A stretch of DNA of 64,000 bases, from positions 434,001 through 498,000 of the forward strand of contig NZ_LMDW01000016.1 in NCBI RefSeq assembly GCF_001425205.1, given 5' to 3'. This DNA comes from Variovorax sp. Root411 (lineage in GTDB: Bacteria > Pseudomonadota > Gammaproteobacteria > Burkholderiales > Burkholderiaceae_C). Below are positions 25,085-35,550 of the stretch, in pieces (positions within the stretch are counted from its first letter, which is position 1; the number at the start of each line of letters is the position of its first letter). The translations under genes were made by a program, and so were the position numbers. Under the pieces are notes generated by a model. The model saw only the letters and a list, made by a program, of their open reading frames with translations. It was not told where the DNA came from and searched no databases.

Positions 25085-26063
25085 ACTCTGCCTTCACCCC
25101 CGCCGTACGGATCACCTTGCCCCACTTCGCCGTCTCGGCGGTGATGAAGGCGTCGAACTCCTCCGGCGTGCTGCCCGCCGGAATGGTGCCCATCGCATCC
25201 AGCTTGGCACGCGTCTCGTCGCTCCTGATGATGCGGGCCAGTTCCTCCGACATGCGCTTGACGATGTCGCGCGGCGTGGCCGCTGGCGCCACCATGCCGG
25301 CCCAGGTGCTGCCGGTGAAGCCCGCGAAGCCCTGCTCGATGAAGGTCGGCACCTCGGGAGCCGCCGCCAGGCGCTTGTCGCCCGCCACGCCGATCAGCCG
25401 CACCTTGCCTGCCTTGGCCTGGTTGATGAGGCCCGTGGGTGCATCGAAGAAAAGCTGGATCTGCCCGCCCATCAGGTCGGTCAGCGCCGGCACCGCGCCC
25501 CGGTACGGGATGTGGATCATGTAGGTCTGCGTGAGCGACTTCCACAGCTCGGTGGTGAGGTGCGCAGCCGAGCCGTTGCCCGAGGAGCCGAAGCTCACCT
25601 TGCCCGGGTTGGCGCGCGCATAGTCGATGAGCTGGCGCGCGGTCTTGAACGGCGCATCGATATTCACCGCGGCCAGCAGCGGCGACACGCCCATCAGCGA
25701 CACGCCGGTGAGGTCCTTGCGCGGGTCGTACGGAAGCTTGGGGTACAGCGTGGTGTTGGCCGCATAAGCGGCGATGACGACGCCGAAGGTGCTGCCGTCG
25801 GGCGCGGCCTTGGCGATGGCGTCGACGCCGATCAGGCTGTTGGCGCCCGGCTTGTTGTCGACCAGCACCGGCTGGCCGAGCTTCGTCTGCAGGCCGATCT
25901 GCACCAGCCGCGCCATCTGGTCGGTGAATCCGCCGGGCGTATAGGGCACGATGATGCGAATCGGCTTGGTGGGCCATGTGCCCTGCGCGAACGACGGCAA
26001 GGCGAGGCTTGCGGCGGCAGTGGCGAGCGTGAACTTGCGGCGTGACAGCGTGGCGTGGGGCAT
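25083..26063 (-). CDS. Bug-family tripartite tricarboxylate transporter substrate-binding protein
   Basis: The product is 326 residues. The N-terminus MPHATLSRRKFTLATAAASLA has twin-arginine character (S-R-R-K-F), so export by Tat is possible. Conserved Bug blocks follow: PIRIIVPYTPGGFTDQMARL, VLVDNKPGANSLIGVDAIAK, MIHIPYRGAVPALTDLMGGQ and the final TPEEFDAFITAETAKWGKVI. It is monocistronic between the T6SS module and a patatin gene, and no catabolic genes adjoin it, so its ligand cannot be guessed. Confidence 0.9.
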   Translation of the reverse strand: MPHATLSRRKFTLATAAASLALPSFAQGTWPTKPIRIIVPYTPGGFTDQMARLVQIGLQTKLGQPVLVDNKPGANSLIGVDAIAKAAPDGSTFGVVIAAYAANTTLYPKLPYDPRKDLTGVSLMGVSPLLAAVNIDAPFKTARQLIDYARANPGKVSFGSSGNGSAAHLTTELWKSLTQTYMIHIPYRGAVPALTDLMGGQIQLFFDAPTGLINQAKAGKVRLIGVAGDKRLAAAPEVPTFIEQGFAGFTGSTWAGMVAPAATPRDIVKRMSEELARIIRSDETRAKLDAMGTIPAGSTPEEFDAFITAETAKWGKVIRTAGVKAE

Positions 26064-26184
26064 GGTGGAGAGTCCCTTGGTTGCTTCTGGATGGATCGGA
26101 CCATTCTCGAAGCGCCTCCCTGCCGCACCGGTCAGGGTTTGCCCGGCGGCAAACGCGCTGACCGCTCACGCGCTCATTCAAAGA

Positions 26185-27267
26185 TCAAAGCGCAAGGATG
26201 TCGGGCGCGTGCCCCTTGGCAAGCCAACTTTCGAACTCGTCCGACAGCCGCTGGGCCTCGCGCGTGGCCCGTCCCCAAGCCGCGATGCGCGCCTGCGCGT
26301 CATTGGCGAAGTGGATGAAGTCCTTGCGGTCGGGCAGCTTGCCGTTGGGCAGCGACTTCACCCATTCGGGGTCGGGCGCGAGCAACACCATGCGGTCGAG
26401 GAAGCCGCTGGCTTTGTGGCGCCAGCGCAAGCCCTTGTCGAGCCACCCCGGCACCACCGCCTGCTGGAAGTGCGGGTACAGCACGATGCCATCGTCGGCC
26501 GGCTGGTAGTCGAGGTGCAGGTGGTAGTCGGTGATGCCGCCGTCCCAATAGGCGCCGCGCGGCGCACCCGGAATGTCGTGCACCGCCGCGAGCAGGAACG
26601 GAATGGAGCACGAGGCCTGCAGCACCATGTTGAAGTTGGCCTCGCTCAGCGCGTGCTGGCGCGTGCGGAAGTCACGCGTGCCGAAGGGCAAGGCCGCGCC
26701 GGGCGTAGAGAACACGCAGCGCTCCAGCCATGCACCCAGGCTCTTGCGGTGCAGGCTGTTGGTCGCGAAGGCGCCCAGATAGCCGACAGGGGTGCGCGCC
26801 CTGCCCTCGCGCCCGAGGATGTGGCGACCGCGCGAAGTCACCACGTGCAGGCGGTAGCGCGGGTGGTCCAGCACTTCGCCGATGCGCCCGCCGTAGAAAT
26901 CGTCAAGGCTCTGCGCGAACTGCTCGCTGAGCTGGCGCGGGCTCAGCCGCTTCTGCCCGGGCGGCACCTCGAACTGCTGGTGCACGTAGTCGTGCTCGAA
27001 GCGTTCGAAAGCGGCGTCAGGGTCGGCCAGGCAGGCCGTCGAGAGTCGCCATGCGCCGATGGAGGCGCCCACCAGATGCACCTGCTGGCTCGACTGCGTG
27101 AGCCAGCGCCCGAAGATGAAGCGGTCGAGCGGCCCGAGGATCAGCCCCTTGGGACCGCCGGCCGCGCCGGGGATGGTGCGCACGTCCTGCGGGCGCAGGC
27201 CGTGCCGTTCGATGTGCTTGCGGGCCGCGGGGCCGGCGTAGATGCGCAGGGCTTTGTTGTTGCTCAT
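26185..27267 (-). CDS. Patatin-like phospholipase
   Basis: The product is 360 residues. The patatin catalytic dyad is visible: oxyanion glycines in PGAAGGPKGL (about 33-42), nucleophile S69 in VGASIGAWR (G-x-S-x-G) and the Asp in GAYWDGGITDYHL (D-G-G). There is no signal peptide. Family members hydrolyse acyl chains of lipids; some bacterial ones are secreted toxins, but nothing here points to secretion, and the gene is on the opposite strand from the nearby T6SS module. It ends four bases... upstream of it lies a membrane-protein gene whose stop is at 27272, so the two are tightly spaced and likely co-transcribed. Confidence 0.85.
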   Translation of the reverse strand: MSNNKALRIYAGPAARKHIERHGLRPQDVRTIPGAAGGPKGLILGPLDRFIFGRWLTQSSQQVHLVGASIGAWRLSTACLADPDAAFERFEHDYVHQQFEVPPGQKRLSPRQLSEQFAQSLDDFYGGRIGEVLDHPRYRLHVVTSRGRHILGREGRARTPVGYLGAFATNSLHRKSLGAWLERCVFSTPGAALPFGTRDFRTRQHALSEANFNMVLQASCSIPFLLAAVHDIPGAPRGAYWDGGITDYHLHLDYQPADDGIVLYPHFQQAVVPGWLDKGLRWRHKASGFLDRMVLLAPDPEWVKSLPNGKLPDRKDFIHFANDAQARIAAWGRATREAQRLSDEFESWLAKGHAPDILAL

Positions 27268-27271
27268 GGAT

Positions 27272-28405
27272 TCACCACGCGATCGACCATAACAAGACCG
27301 TGAGCACGAGCGCGACCCAGGGCCAGATGTAGTCGTCCATCAGGCTCCATTCGTGATGGCGAACGCCCTGTGGCGCGGCCGGCCACTGGAGCGTGCGGGC
27401 CAGCCACTCGGTCATGCAGCCCCGATCGTAGCTGCGCAGGCGGTTCATCGCGCCACGGCCGATGCGGCTGGTCCGCATCAGCACCGGCAGCGGCGGCAAA
27501 GGTCCGGGGCCCTTGTCGCCGCGCGTCAGGGTGCGCTTCAACAGCGTCAGCACGGGCCATGCCAGGCGCCCGACGACGGGCACGACGAACAGCAGCGGCA
27601 GCATCAGCGCGGTGACACGCAGCACGTCCCGGGTAATCTCGTCGCCGCGCCCCGCGATCAGGACGCCGAAAAAAAACATCATGGCGCTCACCGAATAGAT
27701 CCACGTCAGCCCGCAGCACAGTTGCCCGAAGCCGATGGTTCTCTGCTCCATCGCTTCAGCCGCGGTGTGTGGCGCGATGGCGGGCGCCTTGGTGCCGAGC
27801 CAGAGGTACTTGGTGGTGTCCCTTGCAGGTTCGGACGCCGCGTTCGCGCGCAGCGCCATCGCGGTGAATACGCCTTCGGACATGTAGCCTGCGGCGCGTA
27901 CCTTGCGCCCGACAAGCGCCTGGAAATACGCATCACGGCGCATTCCCGGCGTTGAGCCGACACCCTCTTCGATGTCGCAGAAATGAACGACCTGCCCGCC
28001 CGCCAGCGTCAAGGTCAACGGAACGGCGCGCGCATAGTTCCGAGACGCTGGTCGCACGTGGATGCGGCGGTACGAATCGCTGGAGACCTGGGTCTCCAGC
28101 GCACTCAGCACCTCGATCATGGCGACCTCCCCGTTCGTGTCGCTGCGCACCACATCCTCGTCGCCAAACGCAACGGCGGCAATCTCCCCCTCGACGGCGA
28201 AGAGCTCCAGAGCGCTCGGGCGCTGCAGATGCCGGTCGAGCCTGCCCGACAACGCCGTGAGGCGGCACCACAGCCACCACATCCATTCCACGTGCAGCGG
28301 ATAGACGTCTACCCGGTCCGCAAAGACCTGCGACACATCGGCCCAACCGGGGGCGAACTGCGACTTGTTGCGGGTGGCCTTGTTGGAGCGGGTTTTCTTC
28401 GACAT
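27272..28405 (-). CDS. Membrane protein of unknown function
   Basis: The product is 377 residues. I do not recognise the family. The first 215 residues are soluble, with a basic start (MSKKTRSNKATRNKSQFAPG) and a mixed alpha/beta part (PLTLTLAGGQVVHFCDIEEG). Membrane segments are predicted by eye at about 228-250 (GLTWIYSVSAMMFFFGVLIA), 262-282 (VTALMLPLLFVVPVVGRLAW) and at the very C-terminus (WPWVALVLTVLLWSIAW). It lies between tex and the patatin gene on the same strand with very short gaps (17 and 4 bases), so all three may be one transcript. A lipid- or envelope-related role alongside the patatin is only a guess. Confidence 0.6.
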   Translation of the reverse strand: MSKKTRSNKATRNKSQFAPGWADVSQVFADRVDVYPLHVEWMWWLWCRLTALSGRLDRHLQRPSALELFAVEGEIAAVAFGDEDVVRSDTNGEVAMIEVLSALETQVSSDSYRRIHVRPASRNYARAVPLTLTLAGGQVVHFCDIEEGVGSTPGMRRDAYFQALVGRKVRAAGYMSEGVFTAMALRANAASEPARDTTKYLWLGTKAPAIAPHTAAEAMEQRTIGFGQLCCGLTWIYSVSAMMFFFGVLIAGRGDEITRDVLRVTALMLPLLFVVPVVGRLAWPVLTLLKRTLTRGDKGPGPLPPLPVLMRTSRIGRGAMNRLRSYDRGCMTEWLARTLQWPAAPQGVRHHEWSLMDDYIWPWVALVLTVLLWSIAW

Positions 28406-28422
28406 TGCCGCTGCGCCGGCGC

Positions 28423-30798
<2,376 letters not shown>

Positions 30799-30878
30799 GC
30801 TTGAGCGCGTCCCTGGCAAAGCGCGGGAGTTTGCCATAGGCGCGCACGGTACCCGGCCGGGGCCGCCCGGCGGGCGTG

Positions 30879-31853
30879 TTACAGCATGCTTTCCGCTTCG
30901 GGTCGGGTGCCGGCCGGCGCCTGTGCCCGGCTCGGAACCACCAGTTGCACACACAGACCGCGGGGCACGATGTTCGCCAGCGTCAGTTCGCCGCCAATGG
31001 CGTCGGCCCGCGAGCGCATGCTGCGCAGGCCCTTGCCCATGGAGCCGGAAGAGGTGCTGCGAGAAGCTCCCAGGCCGCGGCCGTCGTCGTGCACCTCCAG
31101 CACCAGCCCCAGCGTGTGGGCCTGGACGCCCAAGCGCAGTTCGACGCGGCTCGCACGCGCGTGCCGCAGCGCATTGGACAGCGCTTCCTGCGCCACCCGG
31201 CAGATCTGCATCGCGGTCTCGGGCGGCACCGAGCGGGTTTGCGTCTCGGTGGCGATGTTCCATACCAGCGCGATGCCGAGACGGTCGAACGCAGGCTGCA
31301 GCCGGTAGCGCAGATGGGCCAGCCGCTCCACGACGGTGGCGGAGGTCTGGTCATCGAGGTCGTCCACCGTCATCTGGAGTTCGAGCAGGCAGGTCTGCAG
31401 GGCCATCGACAGGCTGCCGGGCCCGGTGGCCCGGGGGTCCTGGCTGGCGAGCAACGCCACCAGCCGCGAGCCGACCCCGTCGTGCAGGTCGTGGGCGATG
31501 CGCCGCCGCTCGGTCATCACCTCCTGCGAGGGCCCGTGGCTTTCCGCGTGGTGCCGGGAAACGAGCCAGATGCTCACGACCGTGGCAAGCACCCCCAGGT
31601 TCAGCGCCTGCATTGCCCAAAATGTGAATGGCATGTCGTTCCCCAGCAAGTTGGCGGCCGATGCGGCCCGGATCACCTGCGCGGTCACCGGTGTCAGGTG
31701 CAGCGCCCCCGCCATGCCAGCCCACATCAGCAACCGCCTGCGCGAAATGCGCAAGCGCAGCCACATCAACAGCACGCCCCACGAGCCGATCGACAGCCAC
31801 ACGAACTGGTCTTCCAGAAAGTGCGGGAGGTGAAGGACCTGCGGCGCGAGCAT
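30879..31853 (-). CDS. NarL-type sensor histidine kinase (HisKA_3)
   Basis: Starting at ATG 31851-31853, directly after the response-regulator stop, gives 324 residues. Three or so membrane helices lie in the first 100 residues (FVWLSIGSWGVLLMWLRLRI; LLMWAGMAGALHLTPVTAQV; ALNLGVLATVVSIWLVS), with little periplasmic sequence, so the stimulus is probably sensed in or at the membrane. The dimerisation motif ERRRIAHDLHDGVGSRLVAL holds the phosphorylated H121. The ATPase domain has VAQEALSNALRHARA (N box) and DDGRGLG (G1). It is paired with the LuxR-type regulator upstream and the pair diverges from the exported-protein operon at 33035. Confidence 0.88.
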   Translation of the reverse strand: MLAPQVLHLPHFLEDQFVWLSIGSWGVLLMWLRLRISRRRLLMWAGMAGALHLTPVTAQVIRAASAANLLGNDMPFTFWAMQALNLGVLATVVSIWLVSRHHAESHGPSQEVMTERRRIAHDLHDGVGSRLVALLASQDPRATGPGSLSMALQTCLLELQMTVDDLDDQTSATVVERLAHLRYRLQPAFDRLGIALVWNIATETQTRSVPPETAMQICRVAQEALSNALRHARASRVELRLGVQAHTLGLVLEVHDDGRGLGASRSTSSGSMGKGLRSMRSRADAIGGELTLANIVPRGLCVQLVVPSRAQAPAGTRPEAESML

Positions 31854-31861
31854 GGCATGGC

Positions 31862-32656
31862 CTACAGGAGCCCCCGGTGGGAGGCAAAGCTCACGGCCTG
31901 CGCGCGGGTATGAGCGTGCAGCTTGCGGTAGATGTTTTTCACATGCGCATTCACCGTCTGGGCGCTGATGGTGAGCTGCAGCGCGATCTCTTCGGTTACG
32001 TAGCCCGTCGCTACAAGTCGTAACACTTCGCGCTCGCGCGTGGATAACGTCGCCTTGCTTTCCGGTGGGCGCACGGGGTTCACGTTGGAACGCTTGTGAT
32101 CGAGGTGCACGAGCAGCCGCCGCGCCAGCCGAGGGGTGATGGCGGCCCCGCCATTCACCACCTGCAGCACGGCCTGGGCATAGCTCTGGAACCACGCGTT
32201 CTTGACCAGGTAGCCGGAGGCGCCGAGCTCGAAGGCGTGCAGCACCTGGGGTTCATCCTCGAGTGCCGAGATGACGATGATCTCCGCCGCACTGCGATGC
32301 CGCTTGGCCTCTTCGATGAGTTCGAATCCACTCCCGTCGCCCAGGCGGATGTCGACCATCAGCACGTCGAATTCATGCTGCATCAGCAATCGTCGTCCTT
32401 CACGCAGTGTGCCGGCCTGCCCCTCGAGCTGGATGCGCAGGTCGCCCAGCAATTCCTGGGCGATGACGCGACGCACGAAGGGGTCGTCATCCACCAGCAG
32501 GACGCGCACCGGTTTGGTGTGCTGCCCTGTAAGGAAATCGGGCCATGGGAGCGTGTCGGCGGACGGCGCGAGCAGCCCGCCAAACTGACCGGAGTTGGCA
32601 TATTGCCTAGCCCCGTTCCCTGTATCCGTCAATGAAATGTCGAGATCGCTTTCCAT
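31862..32656 (-). CDS. NarL/FixJ-type response regulator
   Basis: The product is 264 residues. A 49-residue unassigned N-terminal extension precedes the receiver domain, which has DDD acid pocket (LLVDDDPF), phospho-acceptor D102 (LMVDIRLGDGSGFE) and the Lys in ASGYLVKNAW. A linker leads to the LuxR-type helix-turn-helix (TLSTREREVLRLVATGYVTE then EIALQLTISAQTVNAHVKNI). It activates or represses transcription when phosphorylated, presumably by the adjoining kinase eight bases downstream. Divergence from the low-complexity secreted operon makes that operon its best candidate target. Confidence 0.9.
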   Translation of the reverse strand: MESDLDISLTDTGNGARQYANSGQFGGLLAPSADTLPWPDFLTGQHTKPVRVLLVDDDPFVRRVIAQELLGDLRIQLEGQAGTLREGRRLLMQHEFDVLMVDIRLGDGSGFELIEEAKRHRSAAEIIVISALEDEPQVLHAFELGASGYLVKNAWFQSYAQAVLQVVNGGAAITPRLARRLLVHLDHKRSNVNPVRPPESKATLSTREREVLRLVATGYVTEEIALQLTISAQTVNAHVKNIYRKLHAHTRAQAVSFASHRGLL

Positions 32657-33034
32657 TCCAGCCCCTTTGTGACAATTAATGCACTTTGTTCGTGTCGAAA
32701 AGTTAATCCATTTCTACTCAGATTTCGGGTTTCGGTTTTTTTGATTACTTTGGTTGCATCTTGTTTCCATTGATTTTCAATGTCAACTGAAAGTTGTAAT
32801 TTCCATGCTGACGTCGTGTGAACGGGCGCCTTCCGATGCCAGCCGAGAAGGAGCAAACCACTACTTTTGTCATAGCCTTCCTCTACCCAGCATCAGGCAT
32901 TTTTCGCTGGCTTCCCGACCCAGAAACTGCACCCCGGTCATGGCGAAAGCACTTAAACCAAGCCGCTGACCGATAGCCAGCGACCGGATCGTCCGGTCAT
33001 CAGGTCCGTTTCAACATTTTTTCGAGGAAGCATC
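32657..33034. promoter_or_regulatory. 378-bp divergent regulatory region
   Basis: This gap, the longest in the window, separates the response regulator from the exported-protein operon and is clearly AT-richer than its flanks, especially 32680-32800 (runs such as TTTTTTTGATTACTTTGGTTG). A short perfect hairpin GACCGGA-TCG-TCCGGTC lies at 32982-32998, 37 bases before the ATG at 33035, probably in the 5' leader. No convincing gene is present. Promoters for both directions and regulator sites are expected here. Confidence 0.6.
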
Positions 33035-33724
33035 ATGAAGAAGACTCTCATCGCGATCGCAGTGGTCCTGGTTGGAAGCGTTGCCTCGGCAACCAGCACC
33101 ACGGCGCTTGCGGCGACCAGCACGACGACTGGCTCTTCCAGTTCTGCAGGCTCGGTGGCGGCCAGTTCCGGCACCGGAAGCGCATTCAGCTACAACGCGG
33201 CCAATTCCAGCTCATCGGCCACTGCCAATGCGGCGGGCGGCGCGGTCAGCTTCCCGGGCCTGCGCATCGGTGGCGCGACGGCGAGCGGCTCGGCAACCAC
33301 GCAGGGCCAGGTAACCAGCGTGGCAGCGACAACCGGCAACGGCCTCGCAGCAGGCGGCGCCAATGCGTCGGCCAATGCGGGCGCGGCCTCCAACGCCAAC
33401 TACAGCGCGGGCGGCCCGAATCACGTCAGCGGCAGTGCAGGCGGGGCAGCCACCTCCTCCACCAACAACACGGCCGCGACGGCCGCAGGCCCTGGCGGCG
33501 GCCTTGCCATCGTGACGCGGACCTCCGGCACGACCTCGGGCTACAGCGCCTCCTCCGGCGCCATCAATGGCTTCGTCAACGGCACGACCACCTCGGCAAC
33601 GGCGGGTTCGACCGGCGGCTCCTTCGGAGTGACCAACGTCAGCTTCGGCAATGCCGGCGGCTTCAGCAACGGTGGCGGCACCGGCGGCCTGGCTGGCTCC
33701 GGCGCAACGGCATCGGCTCCCTGA
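33035..33724 (+). CDS. Exported low-complexity Ala/Gly/Ser/Thr-rich protein
   Basis: The product is 229 residues, preceded by GAGGAAG. A Sec signal peptide (MKKTLIAIAVVLVGSVASA) leads into a sequence made almost wholly of Ala, Gly, Ser, Thr and Asn, without Cys, Trp or Met and with hardly any charged residues (SSSATANAAGGAVSFPGLRI is typical). I recognise no family. The composition suits an extracellular or surface structural polymer, for example an adhesin, fibre or amyloid-like matrix protein; this is inference. A 10-bp hairpin follows the stop, then a second exported protein, so it is likely the most abundant product of a three-gene operon next to a two-component system. Confidence 0.7.
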   Translation: MKKTLIAIAVVLVGSVASATSTTALAATSTTTGSSSSAGSVAASSGTGSAFSYNAANSSSSATANAAGGAVSFPGLRIGGATASGSATTQGQVTSVAATTGNGLAAGGANASANAGAASNANYSAGGPNHVSGSAGGAATSSTNNTAATAAGPGGGLAIVTRTSGTTSGYSASSGAINGFVNGTTTSATAGSTGGSFGVTNVSFGNAGGFSNGGGTGGLAGSGATASAP

Positions 33725-33754
33725 GCCCCGCACATCGGTTGCTGCACTCGGAAA

Positions 33755-33779
33755 CGGGGAGAGGCACCCCCTCTCCCCG
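33755..33779 (+). promoter_or_regulatory. Intercistronic hairpin, possible attenuator or mRNA stabiliser
   Basis: CGGGGAGAGG/CCTCTCCCCG forms a 10-bp perfect stem with a 5-base loop (CACCC) between the first two genes of the exported-protein operon. There is no T-run, so partial termination or 3'-end protection of the upstream message is more likely than full termination. Confidence 0.6.
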
Positions 33780-33800
33780 GTCCTCAAAAGGAGTTGAAAA

Positions 33801-34592
33801 ATGAAGAGACTGCTTTTTCTGGCTTTGATGACGATGTCCGCGGCGGCCACCGCCCAACAGACCAACAGCAACAGCGGGGCATCCAGCACGGCCACGACAT
33901 CGGCCCAGGGCAACAGCCAGTCGGTGACGTTCTCGAGTCCCGCAAGCGTGAACACCCAGTCGACGCTGACCAGCAACCAGAACGTCAACAACACTGGCGC
34001 GACGACGAACACCGTCGACTACCGCGGCAGCTACACGATCAAGAACGTACCGTCGGTCAATGGCCCGAACCTGACGACGAGCAACGACACCTGCATGGGC
34101 AGCTCGAGCGCCAGCGCGAACGGCCCCGGCGTCGGGCTCAGTTTCGGCACCACCTGGACGGACGAGCACTGCAAGCGCCTCAAGATGAGCCGCGAACTCT
34201 GGAACAAGGGCATGAAGGCCGCGTCGCTCGCCATGGACTGCATGGACCCGGCGGCCATGGCGGCGCTGGAAATGACCGGCACGAAGTGCCCGCAGTCGAT
34301 GACCGCGGACGAGCGCGTGACCGCCTACGGTCCGCAGGCGTCCGCAAGCGGTGCAGCCCCGGCACCGCCGCGCCCAGTGGCTGCGGCTGCGCCCGTGGCA
34401 CCCGCCGCGCAGCAGGCGGCCAAGGCCCAGGACGAGCCTCCGGCCGCCGTGGCGATGCCCGTCGCCAGCGGCAGCATCGCGGTGACGCCGATCGATCTGC
34501 CCGACGTGGCGGCCATTCGTAGTGCAGGCCTCGTGGGCGAACCGGTCGGCGACATCACGGCCGCTGCGCAGTCGGCGGTGGTCCCGCAATGA
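33801..34592 (+). CDS. Exported protein with Asn/Ser/Thr-rich N-terminus, unknown function
   Basis: The product is 263 residues with a strong AAAAGGAG site. The signal peptide MKRLLFLALMTMSAAATA is followed by about 70 residues rich in Ser, Thr, Asn and Gln (SNSGASSTATTSAQGNSQSV), then a defined segment with four cysteines (NDTCMGSSSASANGPGVGLS; TWTDEHCKRL; AMDCMDP; GTKCPQS) and an Ala/Pro-rich tail. The cysteine segment looks folded and probably disulphide-bonded. No family assigned. It shares its composition style with the upstream protein, suggesting both belong to one extracellular structure. Confidence 0.7.
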   Translation: MKRLLFLALMTMSAAATAQQTNSNSGASSTATTSAQGNSQSVTFSSPASVNTQSTLTSNQNVNNTGATTNTVDYRGSYTIKNVPSVNGPNLTTSNDTCMGSSSASANGPGVGLSFGTTWTDEHCKRLKMSRELWNKGMKAASLAMDCMDPAAMAALEMTGTKCPQSMTADERVTAYGPQASASGAAPAPPRPVAAAAPVAPAAQQAAKAQDEPPAAVAMPVASGSIAVTPIDLPDVAAIRSAGLVGEPVGDITAAAQSAVVPQ

Positions 34593-34608
34593 CCGCGCGG
34601 AGCCTCAA

Positions 34609-34926
34609 ATGACCAGAACCGTACTTCTCTGGCTGGCGGCTTGCTGCGCGGCGGCCGCCGCATCCGCTGCGCAGCCCGTGCTGCGCGTCGAGCGGGTGAA
34701 CATGGGCAGCGGCTTGCAGAACGCACGGGGCACCGACACGGCGGAACCGGTCGGCTCCCTGGGCGTGTGGCATGTGCCGCAGTACCTGCCGGGCTACCCG
34801 ACGGCGGCGACGATCTGGCCACGCGTGGTGGTCATCCAGTGCACCAACGACCTGTGCGCAGGCTACGAGGTCACACCCGAACTGGGCCGCGGCGAATACC
34901 TTTTCTTCGTGCCGGCGAACAAGTAG
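34609..34926 (+). CDS. Small exported protein, third gene of the low-complexity operon
   Basis: The product is 105 residues from the ATG at 34609, 16 bases after the previous stop. A signal peptide (MTRTVLLWLAACCAAAAASA) is followed by a short mature domain with two cysteines close together (VVVIQCTNDLCAGYEVTPEL) and an aromatic end. I do not recognise it. Small size, export and operon position would fit a nucleator, chaperone or minor subunit for the two preceding proteins; that is speculation from context. Confidence 0.65.
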   Translation: MTRTVLLWLAACCAAAAASAAQPVLRVERVNMGSGLQNARGTDTAEPVGSLGVWHVPQYLPGYPTAATIWPRVVVIQCTNDLCAGYEVTPELGRGEYLFFVPANK

Positions 34927-34984
34927 GCAGCGCAGGCCCGCACGTCCCCGGCGGTCAGGGCGCGCGCTGCCTTACCCTTCGCGG

Positions 34985-35491
34985 ATGACCTCATTCGCCC
35001 GCGCCCTGCGCGCCTTGCTCCGCGCCATCGGCATCGTGCTCATCGTTCCCGTGCTGCTCTTCGAGGAGTGGGGCTGGGAGCCACTGGCTGCGCTCGCCGC
35101 GCGGCTGTCCCGCCTGCCCTTCTGGGCCGCGCTCGAAGAACGGCTGCGCCGGCTGCCGCCCTGGGGTGCGCTGCTGGCTTTTTTCGTGCCGGTTGTGCTG
35201 CTGCTGCCGGTAAAGGTGCTGGCGCTCTTTCTCTTCAGCCGCGGCCATGCGGCCAGCGCCCTCACCGTGCTCGTGCTGGCCAAGCTGGTGGGCACGGCCA
35301 TCGTCGCGCGGATCTTCCAGCTGGTCGAAGGGCCGCTGATGCGCATTCCGTGGTTCGCCCGCTGGTATCCGCGATGGAAGGCATGGAAAGACCAGGTGCT
35401 CACCCTCGTTCGCCAGAGCCGGCCCTGGCGCGTGGTGCGGGCGCTGAACAGGCGCATCTCGCGCGGCTGGCGGCGATTGAGAGAAGGCTGA
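34985..35491 (+). CDS. Membrane protein of unknown function
   Basis: The product is 168 residues. Two or three hydrophobic segments are visible (ALLRAIGIVLIVPVLLFEEW; GALLAFFVPVVLLLPVKVLA; ALTVLVLAKLVGTAIVARIF) and the C-terminus is strongly basic (RVVRALNRRISRGWRRLREG), so a cytoplasmic tail is likely. I know of no function. It is on the same strand as the exported-protein genes, 58 bp later, but differs in character and may be a separate unit. The next gene has its own operator-bearing promoter. Confidence 0.65.
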   Translation: MTSFARALRALLRAIGIVLIVPVLLFEEWGWEPLAALAARLSRLPFWAALEERLRRLPPWGALLAFFVPVVLLLPVKVLALFLFSRGHAASALTVLVLAKLVGTAIVARIFQLVEGPLMRIPWFARWYPRWKAWKDQVLTLVRQSRPWRVVRALNRRISRGWRRLREG

Positions 35492-35500
35492 GTCGTTCAT

Positions 35501-35543
35501 TTTACCCGGGTATATTGCGAATCTAATTTAACCCGGGTAATAT
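35501..35543. promoter_or_regulatory. Twin CCCGGG palindromic operators before GIY-YIG/marR
   Basis: Two copies of a TTTA(A)CCCGGGTA(A)TAT box lie at about 35501-35515 and 35527-35542. The first contains the perfect palindrome TACCCGGGTA (35503-35512) and the second ACCCGGGT (35531-35538). Their centres are 27 bp apart and the second ends eight bases before the GIY-YIG ATG, so they overlap the promoter or leader. The coupled marR gene is the obvious candidate repressor. Confidence 0.65.
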
Positions 35544-35550
35544 ATGGAGC

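Noticed and set aside
33212..34012. 266-aa minus-strand frame antisense to the low-complexity genes
   Set aside because: The plus-strand genes have signal peptides and good ribosome sites; the antisense frame is a by-product of repetitive GC-rich codons.
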